Under the pieces are notes generated by a model. The model did not search any database and was not told the origin of the DNA. It was given only the letters and a program-made list of their open reading frames with translations. Shown here one piece after another: positions 60,309 through 64,000 of a stretch of 64,000 nucleotides of DNA; position 1 is the first letter of the stretch, and every line of letters begins with the position of its first letter. Origin of the DNA: Clostridiaceae bacterium (GTDB taxonomy: Bacteria; Bacillota; Clostridia; DSM-8532); the NCBI GenBank assembly GCA_012719545.1, contig JAAYAD010000069.1:27114-91113 (forward strand), given 5' to 3'. A program made the position numbers and the translations under genes.

Positions 60309-61484
60309 TTAATGATGGAACAATCTTATTCCTGTGAAACACATAACCATGCCATAGTTGTCACACGCCTTAATAACATCATCATCCCGCACCGAGCCTC
60401 CGGGCTGGGCAACATACCTGGCATTGCTCTTGTAAGCTCTGTCAATATTGTCCTTAAAAGGAATAAAGGCATCGGAAGAGTATGCAACACCATTAAAGGT
60501 GCTTATCCACTCTTCCTTCTCTTTTTTAGTAAGTTTTTCAGGGACAACTTCAAAAAGTGTTTCCCATTCCTTTATTTCAACATCAGTAATATCATCTCTG
60601 AGATAAAGGTCGATGGCGTTGTCCATAACGGGCTTGGACAAGCCTTCCTTAAACCTCATGGACAATACTTTGGGATGCTGGCGGAGCATCCATATATCGG
60701 CCTTGTCTGCCGCAAGCCTTGTACAGTGAATGCGTGATTGCTGCCCCGCCCCGCAGCCTATTACCTGTCCGTCATAGGCAAAGCATATGGAATTGGACTG
60801 GGTATATTTTAAAGTAATGGTTGCAACTATAAGATCCCTGATGGCTTCAGCAGGCAACTCCTTATTTTGAGTCACTATGTTTTCGAAGGTCTTTGCATTG
60901 ATTACAGCATTGTTTCTCAGCTGTTCAATGGTTATTCCAAATATGTCGCGGCTTTCAATGTCTTCCGGAACATAATCTGCATCAATCTTCATTATAACGT
61001 AATTTCCCTTTTTCTTGGCCTTTAAAATGGCTAACGCATCGTCATCATATTCGGGAGCAATTATTCCATCCGACACTTCTTTTTCAAGAAGGCGTGCCAA
61101 AGAAATATCAACCTTATCGCTAACAGCTATAAAGTCCCCGAAGGAAGACACTCTGTCGGCTCCCCTTGCCCTTGCATAGGCGCATGCAACGGGTGAAAGT
61201 TCCAAATCTTCGCTTATGTGATAGGCTTTTCTCAAGGTGTCATTTAAAGGTACTGCCACAGCTGCTCCGGCAGGGCTTACATGCTTGAATGAAGTGGCAG
61301 CAGGAAGATTTAAAGCGCTTTTAAGCTCCTTTACAAGCTGCCATGCATTTAAGGCGTCTGCAAAGTTTATATAGCTTGGATTTCCGTTTAATATTTCTAA
61401 GGGCAGCTCGCTGCCGTTCTTCATATAGATTCTTGATGGTTTCTGATGTGGATTGCATCCATATTTAACGGTAAATTCACGCAT
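60309..61484 (-). CDS. AICAR transformylase, stand-alone (PurH C-terminal type)
   Basis: Transfers formyl from 10-formyl-tetrahydrofolate to AICAR, making FAICAR in purine synthesis. 391 residues. The catalytic Lys-His is in TSFKHVSPAGAAVAVPL, followed by CAYARARGADRVSSFGDFIAVS and TLKYTQSNSICFAYDGQVIGCGAGQQSRIHCTRLAADKAD, typical of the AICARFT half of PurH. The N-terminal IMP cyclohydrolase half of ordinary PurH is missing. That step is supplied by the PurO-type gene 19 bases upstream. GGAGG lies before the ATG. The match to the family is strong. Confidence 0.93.
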   Translation of the reverse strand: MREFTVKYGCNPHQKPSRIYMKNGSELPLEILNGNPSYINFADALNAWQLVKELKSALNLPAATSFKHVSPAGAAVAVPLNDTLRKAYHISEDLELSPVACAYARARGADRVSSFGDFIAVSDKVDISLARLLEKEVSDGIIAPEYDDDALAILKAKKKGNYVIMKIDADYVPEDIESRDIFGITIEQLRNNAVINAKTFENIVTQNKELPAEAIRDLIVATITLKYTQSNSICFAYDGQVIGCGAGQQSRIHCTRLAADKADIWMLRQHPKVLSMRFKEGLSKPVMDNAIDLYLRDDITDVEIKEWETLFEVVPEKLTKKEKEEWISTFNGVAYSSDAFIPFKDNIDRAYKSNARYVAQPGGSVRDDDVIKACDNYGMVMCFTGIRLFHH

Positions 61485-61502
61485 TTTTACACCCTCCGTA
61501 AA

Positions 61503-62222
61503 TTAGCTGTGACGGTTTTTTATTAATATCTCAACTTGGCCTGTTTTTATATCAATGGTCTTAACAAGAAGTGAAATTCTATTGTCAGGGTTCAGTAAAT
61601 CCCAATACATGTCAAGAGCTTCCTGAGCACTATCAGGAACAGGCATCAGATAGGGCTCCCCTTCAAAAGACGGCAATGGATTGCCATCGCCTGCGTAGGT
61701 ATGGATGCAGTGTCCAACCCCCGGAATGGGTTTTTCATAGTGGAAGAAGTTTCTCACGCAGGTTTCGGGGTTTCCCAACTGTGTTTTGACAATTGCCAGG
61801 GAATAAATATTCCTGCCGTTAAGCTCAATTATTCCAGTAATTCTGGGTGTATAATTGGGTGCATCCGGTTCAAAGGTTCGGCTCATCAAGGCTTCTTCAA
61901 AGCTTGATCCGGATTTGAGAAAATCGTAAACAGTGTCTGTTTGATCTCCGTTTGAGATAATATGATAGTTTCCAATGGCCTTTAATGGATAATAAATTAT
62001 AAGGGATGGGTCAGTCAGTTTGCTCTCATCATAAGCCTTTGTTCTGACAAAATCATCATCCCTTACAAACACTCTGTTTCTGCTATTCTCACTTCGGCCC
62101 ATAATCCAATAGATCTGAATAAGCTTTTTGCCATCACTGGCAGCTCCCAGAACTATACCACGACCGGGATACGGGTTAGCTTTGAGCCTTTCGGCATTTT
62201 TTCCGGCAATTTGACTAAACAT
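61503..62222 (-). CDS. purO: IMP cyclohydrolase, PurO (archaeal) type
   Basis: Closes the ring of FAICAR to give IMP, the last step of purine synthesis. 239 residues with NPYPGRGIVLGAASDGKKLIQIYWIMGRSENSRNRVF, the signature of the PurO/IMP_cyclohyd family, unrelated to the usual PurH N-terminal domain. ATG 62222 has GGAGGAGGG four to nine bases upstream; the frame back to 62243 overlaps it. It precedes the AICAR transformylase gene on the same strand, so one transcript gives both activities normally fused in PurH. Confidence 0.93.
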   Translation of the reverse strand: MFSQIAGKNAERLKANPYPGRGIVLGAASDGKKLIQIYWIMGRSENSRNRVFVRDDDFVRTKAYDESKLTDPSLIIYYPLKAIGNYHIISNGDQTDTVYDFLKSGSSFEEALMSRTFEPDAPNYTPRITGIIELNGRNIYSLAIVKTQLGNPETCVRNFFHYEKPIPGVGHCIHTYAGDGNPLPSFEGEPYLMPVPDSAQEALDMYWDLLNPDNRISLLVKTIDIKTGQVEILIKNRHS

Positions 62223-62395
62223 GACGCCCTCCTCCAATGACAAATTATTGACAAATTTAATTCTACATTAACCGCTAAACTGCAACAAGAGTGAAAGGCA
62301 CCAATAATGACAGGGCTTTAGGCTCCTGCATTAGTCATCTTTTTAGTCTAAATGCTTAAATGCCTAAGGCTTTTGCTGACCCGCCAATAAACTGC

Positions 62396-62944
62396 TTAGC
62401 CTTTGTACAGCATTCCGGACTTTATCTTTTCAGCAAGTTCCTCGCCTTTTATCAGCTTAAGAAGTGCAAAGGCAAAATCAAGGGACACACCGGGGCCTCT
62501 TGATGTGACAAAATTCTGGTCAACAACCACTTTGTCCTCTGAAAGAATTGCACCATCCAATTCCTTCTCGCATCCTGGATAGCAGGTAGCCTTGACACCT
62601 TTGTAGAAACCGAGCTCTCCAGGAACAGTTGGGCCTGCGCAAATTGCTGCCAATAAGCCTTTATATTCCTGATGCTTAATAAGGAGATCTTTCAGAGGTT
62701 CGCAAGCCTTAAGATTTTCAACACCTTTTCCTCCTCCGGGAAGCACTATCATATCATCTTTTTCAACCTTAATTTGGCTTAATAATGTATCAGCCACTAC
62801 AGGAACATTATGACCGCTTAAAACCACCTTGTCGTTCTTTACAGATACAGTAACTGTATCTACTTCTCCCCTTCTTAATACGTCCACAACCGATAAGGCT
62901 TCTATATCCTCAAAGCCATCGGCAAGCATAACATATACTTTCAT
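62396..62944 (-). CDS. DJ-1/PfpI family protein (YajL/ThiJ type)
   Basis: 182 residues, class I glutamine-amidotransferase-like fold. The nucleophilic elbow cysteine is in AAICAGPTVPG (about residue 100) and the paired glutamate in ADGFEDIEALSVVDVLRR (residues 8-25); VDQNFVTSRGPGVSLDFAFALLKLI near the end is typical of DJ-1/ThiJ proteins. Members act as glyoxalase III or protein deglycase, or as chaperones against carbonyl stress. The ATG is preceded by GGAGG. Monocistronic here. Confidence 0.92.
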   Translation of the reverse strand: MKVYVMLADGFEDIEALSVVDVLRRGEVDTVTVSVKNDKVVLSGHNVPVVADTLLSQIKVEKDDMIVLPGGGKGVENLKACEPLKDLLIKHQEYKGLLAAICAGPTVPGELGFYKGVKATCYPGCEKELDGAILSEDKVVVDQNFVTSRGPGVSLDFAFALLKLIKGEELAEKIKSGMLYKG

Positions 62945-63164
62945 CTTCGTTCCTCCTAAACTTCATATGTAATTTTATAATGACAATTAATTCTATTTAT
63001 ATTATAGCCATAATTAAAAGAGCTTCAATCATTAGGGCTGTTCCATAACACGATATTCTTCTTCCAGAGCATGCTAATTTTTTGCCTTATAAAGCACAAT
63101 AAGTGGTATAATTAATCCAGTAGCCTTTTTTGATTTAAAAAAACTATTTAATTAAGGGGTAACA

Positions 63165-63752
63165 ATGGACAAGTATAGGGTAAAGCTTATAAAAAACGAT
63201 ACCAGGGGCGAATTTTCCCCACAATACACAGTAACCTACAAAGCCAAAAATGAAGAGGCAGAAGCGGGATACTATATTTTGTCCCGCCTTAAGGCCGACA
63301 ATGACATAGTTATTGAATTAAACAGTTCCATGATTTTCAGTGCAAATGTGAACACCGAAAAGCTGGTTATGGATTTTCTTGAAGAAATCAGAAGCATGAA
63401 CCTTGAATACAGTCTAAGGCAATCAACCGTTCCTCAGAAGCCTTCAATTTTTTCTTTCCTTTCAGGAAATACTAAAAATACTGTACTCTACGAGATACTT
63501 GCCTATGTTCCTGATAGGGTGTGGAAGGAAAAATTCTCAAAAGATAATATTCCCTTGCATGGGGCGAGGTATTTCATTCCCCACGAAAGTGAGGATGCCA
63601 AAGAGCTCATTGATAAAATGGGAAAAATGACCGATATGGAGAAACGCCAATATTTTAAGCTTGTGCTGTTCCATGCTGCCATGATTGGACAGATGGGCAT
63701 TGAAACCACCCAATTAAATGATACTGAAATAAAAGCTTTGCTGGGTATATAA
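63165..63752 (+). CDS. Conserved-looking protein of unknown function
   Basis: 195 residues, soluble, no signal peptide. An N-terminal beta-rich half (VKLIKNDTRGEFSPQYTVTY, YYILSRLKADNDIVIELN), a linker around residue 85, and an all-helical C-terminal half ending TTQLNDTEIKALLGI. I do not recognise it. An AAGGGG sequence lies six bases before the ATG and codon use is like its neighbours, so it is a real gene. It is divergent from the DJ-1 gene. Confidence 0.65.
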   Translation: MDKYRVKLIKNDTRGEFSPQYTVTYKAKNEEAEAGYYILSRLKADNDIVIELNSSMIFSANVNTEKLVMDFLEEIRSMNLEYSLRQSTVPQKPSIFSFLSGNTKNTVLYEILAYVPDRVWKEKFSKDNIPLHGARYFIPHESEDAKELIDKMGKMTDMEKRQYFKLVLFHAAMIGQMGIETTQLNDTEIKALLGI

Positions 63753-63871
63753 GGCATGCTCTGTAAAATATCTGTTTGTACCTTTCCATTTTCTTTTATC
63801 ATGAAGATAATTAAGTATTAATGCCTGAACTTCATTAATACCGCCATTTTGAAAACTAAAGGTTCTATAAT

Positions 63872-63931
63872 AAATGTTGGGGTTACCAGAAGCTAAATAA
63901 CAAAGACAGCTTCGGTACTCCAACATTTTTT
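63872..63931. repeat. Imperfect inverted repeat at the right edge
   Basis: AAATGTTGGGGTTACCAGAAGCT (63872-63894) pairs with AGCTTCGGTACTCCAACATTT (63908-63928), about 20 bp with two bulges and a 13-base loop, and runs into six T on the plus strand. It could be a terminator or a mobile-element end. The rest of 63753-64000 shows no convincing gene. Confidence 0.5.
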
Positions 63932-64000
63932 GTAAATAAAATGAGCATGGAGTTGGAATCTCTAGTAAAATGAAGTTGCCGACACCACATTTTAAAAGGA

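Overview
The window comes from a low-GC, endospore-forming Clostridia chromosome. Germination-receptor genes, spore photoproduct lyase, Gram-positive LexA boxes, strong AGGAGG ribosome-binding sites and frequent TTG/GTG starts point this way. A saccharolytic anaerobe related to Clostridium cluster III is plausible, but I cannot name a species. There are no rRNAs, CRISPR arrays or complete mobile elements. Both edges cut features: the left edge truncates araA, and the right edge ends in an unexplained inverted repeat.

Region 1-10 kb is mostly sugar uptake and breakdown on the minus strand. It starts with the 5' end of araA behind two AraR-like operators, then a spore photoproduct lyase and a membrane protein of unknown function. 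Next comes an ABC importer operon (binding lipoprotein, two permeases) with a GH130 mannoside phosphorylase and a DUF1861 protein, under a LacI-type regulator with shared candidate operators.

Region 10-16 kb holds mscL, an LCP cell-wall ligase, an orphan Na+-pumping decarboxylase beta/gamma pair (the 48-residue gamma subunit is easily missed), bioY behind a textbook BirA operator, and two divergent Ig-like/CarboxypepD_reg proteins without signal peptides.

Region 16-22 kb is the most notable block. NusG-II protein (EetA), Gx-transporter protein (EetB), membrane-tethered NDH-2, polyprenyl synthase (DmkB), a PplA-like lipoprotein and an ApbE flavin transferase follow each other on the plus strand. 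This matches the flavin-based extracellular electron transfer locus described in Listeria.

Region 22-38 kb contains an MBL-fold hydrolase, proA, prfC, a divergent SOS pair (LysM/YneA-like and lexA, with three LexA boxes), a two-component system with a lipoprotein, a GNAT acetyltransferase, an ECF sigma factor overlapping a membrane-anchored serpin, tRNA-Pro(CGG), Hsp20, a holin-like protein, DUF503, an RluA-type pseudouridine synthase, and a double PII-like protein next to a DUF1538 membrane protein.

Region 38-48 kb is a mannitol PTS cluster in the order mtlR-mtlF-mtlD-ptsI-ptsH-chemoreceptor-mtlA, with an MtlR-type operator in front. The general PTS proteins and a chemoreceptor lie inside a sugar-specific cluster.

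Region 48-64 kb has a permuted papain-like protein, a second LCP protein, a ferredoxin, a gerA-gerB-gerC germination operon plus a tiny fourth gene, an ABC-F ATPase, a DUF2207 protein, a GT-C-like membrane protein, the last two purine steps as separate enzymes (AICAR transformylase alone plus archaeal-type PurO), a DJ-1/PfpI protein and an unknown gene.
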